From Schlesneria sp. (GTDB lineage: Bacteria > Planctomycetota > Planctomycetia > Planctomycetales > Planctomycetaceae), in contig JAQGHU010000025.1 in the NCBI GenBank assembly GCA_028291515.1, positions 1 to 64,000 of the forward strand: a stretch of DNA of 64,000 bases, given 5' to 3'. This document shows, in pieces, positions 37,250 through 46,366 of the stretch. Under the pieces are notes generated by a model. The model made no database searches, was not told the DNA's origin, and saw nothing but the letters and a program-made list of their open reading frames with translations. The position numbers and the translations under genes were made by a program. Every line of letters begins with the position of its first letter. Position 1 is the first letter of the stretch.

Positions 37250-37702
37250 ATGGATCAGCCGATGAGCAGCGACATCGAGACGATTTCGAAGACCTGTATC
37301 GCCGTGCGTCTGCGCTTGCTGAACCGCGTGGTCACGAACTTGTACGACGACGCTCTGCGTCCGCTGGGGCTGAAGGTCAGTCAGTTGAACATCCTCGTTG
37401 TGACCGCTCGACTTGGACTAGCCCGGCCCGCCCAGGTTTGCGATCTGCTCCAGTTGGACACGTCCACTCTCAGTCGCAACGTCAAACCGTTGCAGGCGAA
37501 CGGTTGGCTCGAAGTGGTTCCCGAGGAAGACGCTCGAGCACAGCCATTTCGGCTAACCGCTCAAGGAAAGCAGCTGATCGAGAAGGCGGTCCCCGCGTGG
37601 GAAGAGGCTCAGCGACAGGCCACGGAACTCTTGGGCCGAGACGGCGTCGCACAGCTAGCCAAAGCCGCGAAGAAGTTACGAAAGCCGGGTGTCGAAATAT
37701 GA
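37250..37702 (+). CDS. MarR-family transcriptional regulator
   Basis: The product is 150 aa from ATG 37250 (MDQPMSSDIETISK; ATG 37262 is the alternative). The winged-helix pattern is clear: LKVSQLNILVVTARLGLARPAQVCDLLQLDTSTLSRNVKPL is the recognition helix-turn-helix, and GWLEVVPEEDARAQPFRLTAQGKQLIEKA is the wing. MarR proteins bind short palindromes as dimers and release them on ligand binding or oxidation. Copies of TTGCATATRCAA before and after the gene suggest it controls itself and the following Fe-S/SCP2 fusion gene. The ligand is unknown. Confidence 0.88.
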   Translation: MDQPMSSDIETISKTCIAVRLRLLNRVVTNLYDDALRPLGLKVSQLNILVVTARLGLARPAQVCDLLQLDTSTLSRNVKPLQANGWLEVVPEEDARAQPFRLTAQGKQLIEKAVPAWEEAQRQATELLGRDGVAQLAKAAKKLRKPGVEI

Positions 37703-37727
37703 GCGACTCGTTTTTTTGCCCAAGTAC

Positions 37728-37739
37728 TTGCATATGCAA
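37728..37739 (+). promoter_or_regulatory. Operator palindrome TTGCATATGCAA before the Fe-S/SCP2 gene
   Basis: A perfect 12-bp palindrome lies 26 bp after the marR stop and 108 bp before the next start, in an AT-richer patch (TTTTTTTGCC... to ...AATAAAAAG) that could hold a promoter. It differs by one base from the copy at 37207-37218. Confidence 0.65.
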
Positions 37740-37846
37740 TAAAAAGAGGATCGAGATGCGGGTATCCATTCCCAAAGAGTGGCTGGGTCGACCAACGGGA
37801 GCCCCCAGAAATTGGCCGCTGCCCCCGCAAACCATAAGGCGTCACC

Positions 37847-39184
37847 ATGAACCTCGCTGAACACCCCACCGTGCGGCGGTTTCGAGAGAACCACGCTGCC
37901 ACCAGCGTCGCAGCCCGAGCACCGATCGATGCCGCGTCATTGCGGCAGCTATGCCTGGACTGCGGAGCCGACGACGCCGGGCTGGTCGAAGTCAGCCGCC
38001 CGGCCCTCGACGACCAGCGAGACGAAATCCTGCGTTACTTCCCGCCCGCGCGCACGCTGCTCAGCTTTGTCTGTCGCATGAACCGCGAGCCGATTCGCAG
38101 TCCAGCTCGTTCCACTTCGAACCTGGAATTCCACGCCAGCTACGACCATTCGAACGAAGTCGCTCGTCAGGTCGTGACCGCTTTAGGGGACCGCGGCATC
38201 CGAGCCGTCAACCCGTCGGCGGGCTTCCCCATGGAGATGGATCGCTTCCCCGGCCGGATCTGGGTCGTCTCGCACAAGCCGGTCGCCGTTGCCGCCGGCC
38301 TCGGTCGGATGGGCATCCATCGAAACGTCATCCATCCGCAGTTCGGCAACTTCATCGTGCTGGCGACCGTCTTGCTCGACGCCGAAGCGACCAGCTACAG
38401 CCAGCCGATCGACTACAACCCTTGCCTGGAATGCAAGCTGTGCGTTGCGGTTTGCCCTGTCGGCGCGATCGCTCCCGACGGCGAGTTCCAGTTCTCCAAC
38501 TGCGCCACGCACAACTACCGCGAATTCATGAGCGGCTTTGGTGATTGGGTCGAGAAGGTCGCCGACAGCAATACCGCTCTCAGTTATCGAGAAAAGGTCA
38601 CTCTGTCCGAGACCGCTTCGATGTGGCAATCGCTCTCCTTCGGTCCCAACTATAAGGCGGCCTACTGCCTCGCCGTCTGCCCGGCCGGCGACGACGTGAT
38701 CGGCCCCTTCCTGGAGGATCGCTCCGGCTTCCTCAAGGACCACGTCCGTCCACTGACGGAAAAGGAAGAAACGCTCTACGTCATCGCCGGGTCCGACGCC
38801 GAAGAGCACGCCCGACGCCGCTTCCCCAAGAAAAAGATCAAGCGAGTCTCCAGCGGCATTCGAGCGAGTTCTATCGCTGGCTTCTTGTTCGGACTCAAGC
38901 TGCTGTTCCAACCCGGTCAAGGAGCCAAGCTCAACGCCGCGTACCATTTCACCTTCACCGGCCGCGAAACGAAACAAGCCACCGTCGTGATCCGCGACGG
39001 AAGCCTGCAAGTCAAAGACGGTCACGAAGGCATGGCTGATTTGAAAGTGACCGCCGACAGCGACACGTGGCTCGGCTTCCTGGCGAAAGAGCGCAGCCTG
39101 CTCTGGGCGCTGCTCCGTCGCCAGATCCGCATCAAAGGGCCGCCACGGTTGCTGGTCGCCTTCGGCAAATGTTTTCCGTCATAG
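37847..39184 (+). CDS. QueG-like double 4Fe-4S protein fused to an SCP2 sterol-carrier-like domain
   Basis: The product is 445 aa. The N-terminal 180 residues resemble the epoxyqueuosine-reductase-type domain (GADDAGLVEVSRPAL; GRMGIHRNVIHPQFGNFIVLATVLLD). A ferredoxin motif follows at residues 193-204 (CLECKLCVAVCP) with Cys219, and the second cluster set is at 274-279 (CLAVCP). From about residue 350 the C-terminus is an SCP2-like fold (AYHFTFTGRETKQATVVIRD, then GHEGMADLKVTADSDTWLGFL). It is a predicted redox protein that may bind a lipid or cobalamin-like ligand; the QueG B12-site residues cannot be judged by eye. A MarR gene and its operator palindrome precede it. Confidence 0.8.
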   Translation: MNLAEHPTVRRFRENHAATSVAARAPIDAASLRQLCLDCGADDAGLVEVSRPALDDQRDEILRYFPPARTLLSFVCRMNREPIRSPARSTSNLEFHASYDHSNEVARQVVTALGDRGIRAVNPSAGFPMEMDRFPGRIWVVSHKPVAVAAGLGRMGIHRNVIHPQFGNFIVLATVLLDAEATSYSQPIDYNPCLECKLCVAVCPVGAIAPDGEFQFSNCATHNYREFMSGFGDWVEKVADSNTALSYREKVTLSETASMWQSLSFGPNYKAAYCLAVCPAGDDVIGPFLEDRSGFLKDHVRPLTEKEETLYVIAGSDAEEHARRRFPKKKIKRVSSGIRASSIAGFLFGLKLLFQPGQGAKLNAAYHFTFTGRETKQATVVIRDGSLQVKDGHEGMADLKVTADSDTWLGFLAKERSLLWALLRRQIRIKGPPRLLVAFGKCFPS

Positions 39185-39206
39185 CGACGGATCTGAACGA
39201 CAAGTT

Positions 39207-39300
39207 TCGATACCTGACACGATATGCACGATGCTGAAAGAGAGAACGACTCAAGGGGCTGACTTCAAAGCGTTGGGTGCCACTGGCAGCCGCTCTGGGC
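39207..39300 (+). pseudogene. 5' remnant duplicate of the cupin gene start
   Basis: About 65 bp from 39207 repeat the region just before and into the cupin gene at 39452-39515: both read CGATACCT-ACA-GA-ATGCACGATGCTGAAAGA in similar form, followed by ACGACTCAAGG. The copy would encode MLKERTTQGADFKALG before degenerating into an imperfect hairpin (CACTGGCAGCC...GGCAGCCAGTG). It looks like the leftover of a tandem duplication of the cupin gene. Confidence 0.6.
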
Positions 39301-39478
39301 AGCCAGTGTCTTCACGACGATGTTCGTGTTCTCAGTTGGTCAGTAACACCTTGAGTCGAACCAAAGCCACATCTCAAGATCATTTGTTGACCCACGACCT
39401 CGATTGAGAAGTATTGCTCAGAGGGTGGTGAATTCCGGAAGGACAAGACAAATCTCGATACCTAACAGGAGATGCACG

Positions 39479-39934
39479 ATGCTGAAAGACAGGACGACTC
39501 AAGGAACTAACTTCACTTGCTTCCAGGCAGGCTCGATGGAGACCTGGAACGAGTTCCGCCTGGAACCACCTCACGCTCCGGTCGCGATGCAGGGCAAGCT
39601 GTTTCTGCGCAACCTGCTGCAATCGCCGGGAATCGAGATGTCGCTGAACGTCGTCCAACCCGGCGAAGAGATGCCGTTCCAACACAAGCACCAGCGGAAC
39701 GAAGAGGTCTACATCGTCGTCGGTGGACGAGGCCAGTTCCTGGTTGATGGCGAATGCATCGACGTCGCAGAAGGATCATTCCTGCGAATCAGCCCGCCCG
39801 CCCCCCGCACTTGGCGAAACAACGCCGATCAACCACTCTACTTCCTCTGCCTGCAGTATCGAGCCGACAGCTTGATCGAAGGCGGCGGCGCCGACGGCAG
39901 AAAAGTCGAAGCCAAAGCCGCCTGGCCGAATTAA
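39479..39934 (+). CDS. Cupin-domain protein
   Basis: The product is 151 aa. Both cupin motifs are visible: PFQHKHQRNEEVYIVVGGRG provides His and Glu ligands (HKHxxxEE), and SFLRISPPAPRTWRNNAD ends the barrel, although the usual second-motif His appears to be replaced by Arg. AGGAG lies 8 nt before ATG 39479. Small cupins range from dioxygenases to sugar-binding proteins; no substrate can be given. A decayed duplicate of its 5' end precedes it. Confidence 0.85.
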   Translation: MLKDRTTQGTNFTCFQAGSMETWNEFRLEPPHAPVAMQGKLFLRNLLQSPGIEMSLNVVQPGEEMPFQHKHQRNEEVYIVVGGRGQFLVDGECIDVAEGSFLRISPPAPRTWRNNADQPLYFLCLQYRADSLIEGGGADGRKVEAKAAWPN

Positions 39935-40012
39935 GTAGCCCTCTCTCCGCGAGAGGAAAGCCGATTCACGAAGACCCCGCATTCGCTGACCACCCAACGC
40001 TTTTGGCAAGGC

Positions 40013-40070
40013 AAAGTAGACGGCACACTCCGTGTGCCGCATTCAGCACACGGAGTGTGCTGTCTACTTT
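40013..40070. repeat. Long hairpin, 25-bp arms with one mismatch
   Basis: Arms 40013-40037 (starting AAAGTAGACGGCACACTCCG) and 40046-40070 are reverse complements with one mismatch, separated by an 8-nt loop. Each arm itself contains the palindrome GCACACTCCGTGTGC. It lies 50 bp before the thioesterase gene. No T-run follows on either strand, so it is a repeat-type hairpin, not an obvious terminator. Confidence 0.75.
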
Positions 40071-40119
40071 CAAGAGTCATCCCTTTTGAAAGCGACCCGT
40101 TCCCCTAAAGAGACAACAT

Positions 40120-40557
40120 ATGACAACAATCCTGGAACTCGCACAAAAGATTCAGCGTGGCGAAGCACCCCCGCCACCGATCGGCAGGCTACTGGGCTTC
40201 GTGATGAAGGAGGTCGAACCAGGCCGCGCGGTCTTGGAGATGGAAGCCGACGAACGTCATCACAATCCACTGGGAACCCTGCACGGCGGCGTCTACTGCG
40301 ACCTGGCCGACGCCGCCATGGGCTTCGCCTATGGCTCCAGCCTAGGCGAAGGCGAGACCTTCACAACCGTCGAGTTAAAGATCAATTTCTTCCGTTCGGT
40401 GCGTCAAGGAAGGCTGACCGCCGAGGCCAAGCTGATCAAGTCAGGCCCCACGCTCGGCTACGTCGAATGCGACATCACCGACCAACGAGGCAAGCACGTC
40501 GCCAAAGCCGCCAGCACCTGCATGACACTCCGCCCCAGGCATTCACCGACAACATAG
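40120..40557 (+). CDS. PaaI-family hotdog thioesterase
   Basis: The product is 145 aa. Hotdog-fold motifs are complete: HHNPLGTLHGGVYCDLADAAMGFA holds the catalytic Asn/His/Gly region with the Asp/Glu equivalent in the following helix, and TTVELKINFFRSV is the second conserved strand. These enzymes hydrolyse acyl-CoA thioesters, often aromatic or short-chain ones, in the cytoplasm. It probably forms a tetramer. There is no neighbour that points to a specific pathway. Confidence 0.88.
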   Translation: MTTILELAQKIQRGEAPPPPIGRLLGFVMKEVEPGRAVLEMEADERHHNPLGTLHGGVYCDLADAAMGFAYGSSLGEGETFTTVELKINFFRSVRQGRLTAEAKLIKSGPTLGYVECDITDQRGKHVAKAASTCMTLRPRHSPTT

Positions 40558-40958
40558 CCCATGCCACCCCGCCGTTGATTTCACGTTGATGCATTCACCA
40601 GGGTGCCACGGACTCGGAGTCCTCGACGTGGCCGTGCGACTGCGATCCACGCCTACCTACCTAACCCGGCTGAGCCGCGCTGCGTCAGCACGCGGATAAC
40701 TTGATCTTCTCAGGCTCTACTCTCCATTCTCTCAAGTCAACTCTCTTCGCCGCAGGCGAGGCCATGTCCTCGATGAAAGACACGCCAACTGCGTTTCGAT
40801 CGAGGAGCCCTCGTCCGTTTCCTGAGGCCCAAGACGTCATGGGGCGACTGGTGGTCGGCGGTTGGAGCAATTCGCGTAAGTCCGGTGCACGAGAGACTGT
40901 CGAGACAGGCCATCATCATCACAATTCGCAGATTGGGGAGCCACTCCGCTGACTGGCG
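40558..40958. other. Intergenic region without a recognisable gene
   Basis: About 400 bp between the thioesterase stop and the end of the nuclease pseudogene. It contains a short palindrome (GACTCGGAGTC near 40610) and short frames on both strands with no family resemblance. It marks the boundary between normal-GC core sequence and the AT-richer restriction-modification remnant. Confidence 0.4.
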
Positions 40959-41668
40959 TTATTTACTCAACCAAAGGTGCCGCAACGTTATGTCTGGCGC
41001 ATCTTCACCGGTTTCGGCATAGCAGAACATTCGTTGGTGTACAGTGATCTGAGTCTGAGCACAGAAAAGAACCGTCTCAGAAGAGGGGCACAGAATTGCC
41101 ATCGAGGTGGTTGAGATTGTCGTCGACTTTTTTAGCGCATCAGTTAGTTTGGGATCAATCGCGTATCCGTCCTTGGCGTACGCGACCATCATCGCGGTGG
41201 TCATCGCCCACGCATAGTCACCGCGCACGAACCGAAGAATACCTCTGTCGCAGTAGTGAACGCCGACCGTGTGTTTGGCGTCAACAGGCTTACATTCGAT
41301 GAATATACCGTCCTGACTCTGGCAGACGAGCTCTCGTCCAATAATGCTGAGTGAAGATCAGGCATTTTGTCCGGGTGTTGCCCATCGAAATTGCGAATCT
41401 TTGACTCGCGGCTGCCGATGTGCATCATTGTGTCATCGAAACCCTCGACTTGTCCTGATCCATAGACTTCGTCGACAAGAATCTCATGCAGCTTCAGAGT
41501 AATTGCATCTTCATCTGCAGTGGTTAGGTCGAATCTCTCCGGCGAACGCTGCCGCAACCGAACCCATGCCATACGAATAGCATCTTCCGCGACGAGCCAT
41601 ACAGCCAGTGGTAAGGGGGCATGCGGTACTGGAAATCGCGGTGGCGAAGTTGCAAAAATCTTGCTCAT
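40959..41668 (-). pseudogene. PD-(D/E)XK nuclease-like protein, frameshifted
   Basis: Reading begins at ATG 41668, overlapping the methylase stop as ATGA. It gives MSKIFATSPPRFPVPHAPLP, then GSGQVEGFDDTMMHIGSRES, then KIRNFDGQHPDKMPDL. Around position 41355 the frame must shift by one base to continue as LSIIGRELVCQSQDGIFIECKPV, then DAKHTVGVHYCDRG and VRGDYAWAMTTAMMVAYA, ending at 40959. The QDGIFIECK segment fits the D...ExK active-site pattern of restriction-type nucleases. The intact protein would be about 235 aa. Lying directly behind an adenine methylase, it was probably the restriction partner. A single-base indel has now broken it. Confidence 0.7.
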
Positions 41669-43482
41669 GAACTTTGCCACCTCTCAAATGTTGAGAAGTG
41701 GTCACGAAGGATATCTGCCGCCAGCAAGCGAGCACGGCTTTTCGTCCAATATCGATATTGATTCAAGACCCCAACGAAAAGAACACCATCATTCGCCTGA
41801 ATAATCAGACTCGCCCCGATTCGGTCGGCGAGTTGTAATATCAAGTGCCGAACATCGTCCACCGACTGATCGATGAAATCGATGACTGAGATTCGCAAAA
41901 ACCGAAAAGCATCCTCCTTCGTTTGGTCACCACACTGTTCAACGTTAACCTCAAAGCCAACCTTCTTCGCAAAAGGGCGAATCGCCGCTCTCACTTCAGA
42001 ACAGAAATGCTGAATTTCTTGCTCCGTCGTCGGTCTACTCCCACAAATACCTAATTCATCGTGAGGATTTCGAACATCACCAGTATCCGACATAACTTCC
42101 ACATCACGTTTTGAAAGTCCGAACAGACTAGCAATATAGCGATCGATATCGTCAAAAGATGATATGTCAGCAGATTCTAGTCGCTTAGACAGCTGGAAGA
42201 GTTGAGATTTGGCTATCTCCGACAATTCGTTCAGAGGAATCAAAGCGCAGGAATCAAAATCACTCTTCAAGAATACAGGGCGTTCCGTCCCAATTGTGGG
42301 ACTTGTTGCCAGCAACAAATAAGTCCACAGGCTGCCGTGTGCGAAGACGTGAAGATATCTAACGAGTAGTTCGGCATCTTCGTCTCCGCATGCGGAATAA
42401 CCATAGTAACTCTGGTTAAATGCGATATCGACATAGCTCGTCAGTGAGTTTGCCAGTTTGCGATCCGGTGGCAGCGATTTTTTCAGCAGGAATAAAGGTG
42501 CACGGTAGGCCCTTAGTTGATCTTGACTCTTCTCATCAAGCCGTGTCCGGTCGAGGGTTTCGTGGCTAAACAGCTCATATGCCGTTGGGTCTACCGTGAA
42601 CGGTGACGATGGTCGCTTTGGAGCACCCAAGTCCAAGAGTACATGTAGTGAAGATGCGTCGTTCGGCTCGCCTTTTACTTTATAGCCCTGCGTGCTCGCG
42701 AGTCCTAAATCACCTTCCCAATACTCAATCAAAGGGCGTGATTTGCAAGAGCGAATTTTCCGAACGACCTCCACGTCTAACCATGACCCGATTGCTAGGC
42801 ACTTAAGCAACCACGACTCTTGAATCAATTCGCCGACCGAAAGGACGTGTGCGGCATGAGCATCAATGCGAAGCTCTCCAAGCCTGTTCAACGAGAAATC
42901 AGCCTGAGGTGATACAAACCAAAACTGACTATCGTCGTCAGGCCTTTCGTTCCTTGCGAATGCCAGCATGAATGGTTGATCCATGTCTGGCCACACTTTT
43001 GTCTTTCGCACATTAGAGCAGTTCACAATACCGGTGAAGCGGATAAGACGAAAAAGAGAAGTCCGTGCTTGAGCTGCGATATCGACTTGTCGGAATAAGA
43101 TTCTTGCTGGTAGCACCATTGCGATTTGACCACCGGGGCGGCACCACTGCGTTGCCTTCCAAACGAATGGAAGGTCGGGTTCACCGCGAGGGTTGTGGTA
43201 AGTTGCTCCCAATTCACCGTCTTTTGCACTTACGATTTCTCTACTAGCACAATCAAACGCATCCACTACACCATCATCGTCGATCTTCGACCACGGTGGA
43301 TTACATAGGATCAGGTCGAACTGCCCATCGAAGTCGCTGCCAATCTCTGTGCGAATGCTGCCGACAACCGGACCATTCGATGGGTCAGAAGTCGTACGCT
43401 GATTAAAAAGAACCAGGTTGTCGAGGTCCTTACAGAGTCGATGCCGTTGCCGGGAACGGCACGGCCCCGCAACGTCACACTC
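41665..43482 (-). pseudogene. N6-adenine DNA methylase, N-terminally truncated
   Basis: The frame is open from after a TAG at 43483-43485 to the stop at 41665. Upstream of the first usable start (GTG at 43266) it reads FDLILCNPPWSKIDDDG, which contains NPPW, motif IV of adenine methylases. The catalytic motif is therefore left outside any product begun at 43266. The SAM-binding motif I region that should precede it by roughly 100-200 residues is missing, because coding resemblance stops near 43440. The remaining 500 residues (LPARILFRQVDIAAQA, VWPDMDQPFMLAFARNE, LFLLKKSLPP) match target-recognition regions of type II/IIG-like methylases. Base composition is AT-richer than the neighbours, suggesting transfer followed by decay. 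Confidence 0.7.
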
Positions 43483-43635
43483 CTAACTCAAACTTCCCTG
43501 CCGACGTCAAAAACTGACAGCCTCGGAGCGAGAAGGCTACTTAAGAGAGCAATTCGCTTGCGGTGGAGTTTTTGGATATCGAGTAGCGGCCATTGAAGTG
43601 ACTGCCTTTCCAAGACGCAGCTAGCTCGGTCGTTG

Positions 43636-44094
43636 TCAATACCACCACCATGTGAGGTAATAGTTCATGTGGCTGTCGGACGACAGATCATGAGTTTGCA
43701 GATCCCAATGCTCACCCGCGATGTCGTATGAAGCACAAATTAAGGTGAAGATCAGCAAGCCCCAAATTAGTTGAGCAGCCACCTTAGGTCGTTCTGCAAC
43801 GAAGTAGGAAGCGAGCAATGCGACAGCGAACGGTGTTGCTGACTTCCAGCAACGCGAATAGAAGGGAAGCCATCCCCACAGGGCCCACCAAAACAAGCTT
43901 GGACTTGAAGTACGAAGCAATAAAGTGGTTTGCGAATAGATGACCAGCGACCAGAGCCCAACACCCAGCAGGTAATGCAGTGCGAAGCAAAGTGCGACAA
44001 TGGACAAAACCTGCTGACGGCGCGTTTGATTTTGAAGTCGATACTTTTGCATCACCATTTTCATGTGAGCAACAAATGATCCATTCGTTTCCAT
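43636..44094 (-). CDS. Hypothetical membrane protein
   Basis: The product is 152 aa from ATG 44094 (METNGSFVAHMKMVMQKYRL). After a basic N-terminus come three to four hydrophobic helices (VLSIVALCFALHYLLGVGLW; SPSLFWWALWGWLPFY; ATPFAVALLASYFVA; AAQLIWGLLIFTLICASY), and the end is rich in His, Tyr and Trp. No family is recognised. The frame is open farther upstream, but that part is antisense to trpD and not coding. It lies next to the restriction-modification remnant and has similar AT-richer composition. Confidence 0.55.
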   Translation of the reverse strand: METNGSFVAHMKMVMQKYRLQNQTRRQQVLSIVALCFALHYLLGVGLWSLVIYSQTTLLLRTSSPSLFWWALWGWLPFYSRCWKSATPFAVALLASYFVAERPKVAAQLIWGLLIFTLICASYDIAGEHWDLQTHDLSSDSHMNYYLTWWWY

Positions 44095-44217
44095 GACAAT
44101 CAAACCGAACGCTCTGGTTGAGTTCTCGACACCGTTACCGGTATGTTCCGTGAATCGATTCTGTCCGGAACTTGTCCGGGATGAAATAGGAATCGTGCTT
44201 GACCACCGGAACCTGAC

Positions 44218-45243
44218 ATGATTGATGAACTGCGCACTGCGATCTTGGAACTCCTCGACGGACGCCACCTCTCGATCGAAAGCATCCGTGCGGCGGTCGG
44301 GGCGATCATGGATGGCCGATCGACCGAGGTCGAGATCGCGGCGTTGCTGACCGCGTTGCGCTGTAACGGCGAATCGATCGGCGAACTGGTCGGAGCCGCT
44401 CAAGCGATGCGCGAGCGGGCCAGTCTGATTCCCTGCCGAACCGAGAATCTGCTCGATACCTGCGGCACCGGTGGCGACGCCCTGCACACATTCAACATCA
44501 GCACCGCCGCTGCGCTGGTCGCGGCTGCGGCCGGCCAACCCGTGGCAAAACATGGAAACCGCAGCGTCTCCAGTAGCAGCGGATCGGCTGATGTCCTGGA
44601 GGCGTTAGGAGTCAACCTGCAACTCAGTCCTGCGCAGGTCGCCGACTGTGTCGATCAGATCGGCATCGGCTTCTGCTTCGCACCGCTGCTGCATCAGGCG
44701 ATGAAATACGCCGCACCGGTCAGAAAACAACTTGGCTTCCGGACGATCTTCAATATGCTCGGCCCGCTGACCAATCCCGCTCAGGCCGCCTACCAACTTG
44801 TGGGAGCGAGCCGGATCACATCCGCCGAGAAGCTGGCGAACGCGTTGCATCAACTCGGTGCCGGGCGGGCTCTGGTCGTGTGCGGCAACGATGAACTGGA
44901 CGAAGTCAGTCTGTGGGGCGAAACCACCGTGTTCGAAGTGTCGACCGGCGGCGTGCAGCGTCACACATGGACCACGCCGACGCTGGGTCTGCCGACATGT
45001 CGCGTGGAGGATCTCAGGGTTTCTACCGCCGCGGAGAGTGCCGCCTTGATCCGGCGAGTCCTGGCTGGCGAGCAAGGTGGCCCTCGAGACATCGTGATGG
45101 CCAACGCCGGCGCAGCGTTATTCGCCGCAAACCGAGCACCCACGATTCACGAAGCGGTCACGCTGGCATCCGTCGCCATTACCGATGGCCGAGCCGCTCG
45201 ACTTTGCGAGCGACTGATTGAATTTACGCAGCCCAAGGCGTGA
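44218..45243 (+). CDS. trpD: Anthranilate phosphoribosyltransferase
   Basis: The product is 341 aa, the normal TrpD length. The phosphoribosyl-pyrophosphate loop DTCGTGGDALHTFNIST and the following KHGNRSVSSSSGSADVLEALG are canonical, as are FAPLLHQAMKYAAPVRKQLGFRTIFNMLGPLTNP and the metal-binding CGNDELDEVS. It transfers the phosphoribosyl group to anthranilate in tryptophan synthesis. The gene is alone; no other trp gene is adjacent. It is slightly unusual that it sits between a degraded restriction system and a serine acetyltransferase. Confidence 0.95.
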   Translation: MIDELRTAILELLDGRHLSIESIRAAVGAIMDGRSTEVEIAALLTALRCNGESIGELVGAAQAMRERASLIPCRTENLLDTCGTGGDALHTFNISTAAALVAAAAGQPVAKHGNRSVSSSSGSADVLEALGVNLQLSPAQVADCVDQIGIGFCFAPLLHQAMKYAAPVRKQLGFRTIFNMLGPLTNPAQAAYQLVGASRITSAEKLANALHQLGAGRALVVCGNDELDEVSLWGETTVFEVSTGGVQRHTWTTPTLGLPTCRVEDLRVSTAAESAALIRRVLAGEQGGPRDIVMANAGAALFAANRAPTIHEAVTLASVAITDGRAARLCERLIEFTQPKA

Positions 45244-45294
45244 CTAGTGTCGAAAAGGGATGACCACAGCGTCTGTTTGCCTGGCAGCCGCATT

Positions 45295-45382
45295 TAACGC
45301 AAAGGCGCAGAGACGCAAAGGGGGAGAACTTCGGATCGTATTAGTCTTCCTTGGCGTCTCTGTGCCTTTGCGACTTTGCGTT
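45295..45382. repeat. Inverted pair of CGCAAAGGCGCAGAGACGC repeats
   Basis: The left arm (about 45295-45320, AACGCAAAGGCGCAGAGACG) and the right arm (about 45349-45382, GGCGTCTCTGTGCCTTTGCG then ACTTTGCGTTG) are inverted copies about 30 bp apart. They lie between the convergent ends of trpD and the serine acetyltransferase gene, where they could act as a bidirectional stem. Confidence 0.75.
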
Positions 45383-45433
45383 GATAACTCCATGAAGATA
45401 CGCCATCCGCCACCCAAGTGGGTCCGGCGAGAC

Positions 45434-46366
45434 TTACGACGCTTGCCGCATGCGCAGCGTCGGTTTCTCCAGCGTCACCACGGTGTTCGGTGGCACGCTT
45501 TCATAGACCGAGGCACTGGCCCCGATGACCGAGTTTCGCCCGATCGTCGTCGTTCCGCCCAGCACGGTCGCATTGGCGTAGATCACGACGTTTTCTTCAA
45601 TCGTCGGATGCCGCTTTGAGGTGCGGACCAGATTGCCTTCGTCGTCTTTCGTGAAGCTCAACGCCCCTAGCGTCACCCCTTGATACAGCTTCACACCGGA
45701 TGCGATTTCGGTCGTCGCACCGATGACGACACCTGTCCCGTGATCGATAAAGAACGACGGGCCGATCGTCGCGCCGGGATGGATGTCGATCCCTGTGCGA
45801 CCGTGCGCCCACTCGGACAACATGCGAGGGATCAGCGGCACCTTCAGCTTGTGCAGTTCATGCGCCAGACGATAGATCGTGATCGCTTCCAGGCCGGGAT
45901 AGCAGAAGATGATTTCATCCAGGCTGCCGGCCGCAGGGTCACCGTCGTAGGCCGCCTGCACATCGGTCGCCAGCAATCGGCGGACATCGGGCAGGCTCTG
46001 CAAAAACTGAATCGCCTTTTCTTGACCTGATGCTTCGAAGTCCGGCTGAACCTCACCGCAGGCAATCTGATTCTTGCGACGGAAGTCGTGACGCAGTGCG
46101 CGGGTGATCTGTTGCGTCAGTCGATCATGCAGACCGTCAATCAAATCACCGACGTGATAAGTGACGTTGCCAAAGTGCAGATTCTGCCGCTTGCGATAGC
46201 CGGGGTAGAGAATCTCTTTCAGCGTCTCGGCAACCTCGACCACCGCATCCATGCTGGGCAACGGGCAGTGACCCAAATGATTGATGGTGGCGATTTCGTG
46301 ATAGGTGTCGACGATGCGATCCGTCAAATCGGGAAGCAGATCCTTCAGTCGAATGTCTGTCGCCAT
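45434..46366 (-). CDS. Serine O-acetyltransferase (EpsC/CysE-like)
   Basis: The product is 310 aa. After a helical N-terminal half (about 170 residues), the left-handed beta-helix with hexapeptide repeats is evident: [44 protein letters not shown], then [20 protein letters not shown]. The catalytic His of FIDHGTG is present. It acetylates serine to O-acetylserine, the substrate of CysK. The C-terminus lacks the long CysK-binding tail ending in Ile; it ends LRMRQAS. Such genes often accompany desulfurase-type encapsulin operons, but this one is 16 kb away from the shell genes. Confidence 0.9.
   Translation of the reverse strand: MATDIRLKDLLPDLTDRIVDTYHEIATINHLGHCPLPSMDAVVEVAETLKEILYPGYRKRQNLHFGNVTYHVGDLIDGLHDRLTQQITRALRHDFRRKNQIACGEVQPDFEASGQEKAIQFLQSLPDVRRLLATDVQAAYDGDPAAGSLDEIIFCYPGLEAITIYRLAHELHKLKVPLIPRMLSEWAHGRTGIDIHPGATIGPSFFIDHGTGVVIGATTEIASGVKLYQGVTLGALSFTKDDEGNLVRTSKRHPTIEENVVIYANATVLGGTTTIGRNSVIGASASVYESVPPNTVVTLEKPTLRMRQAS

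Noticed and set aside
38183-39025. 280-residue minus-strand ORF
   Set aside because: It is the shadow of the Fe-S/SCP2 gene; it has no start signal or motif.
43267-43482. Treating GTG 43266 as the true start of an intact methylase
   Set aside because: The essential NPPW motif lies upstream of this GTG in the same open frame, so a protein started there could not methylate.
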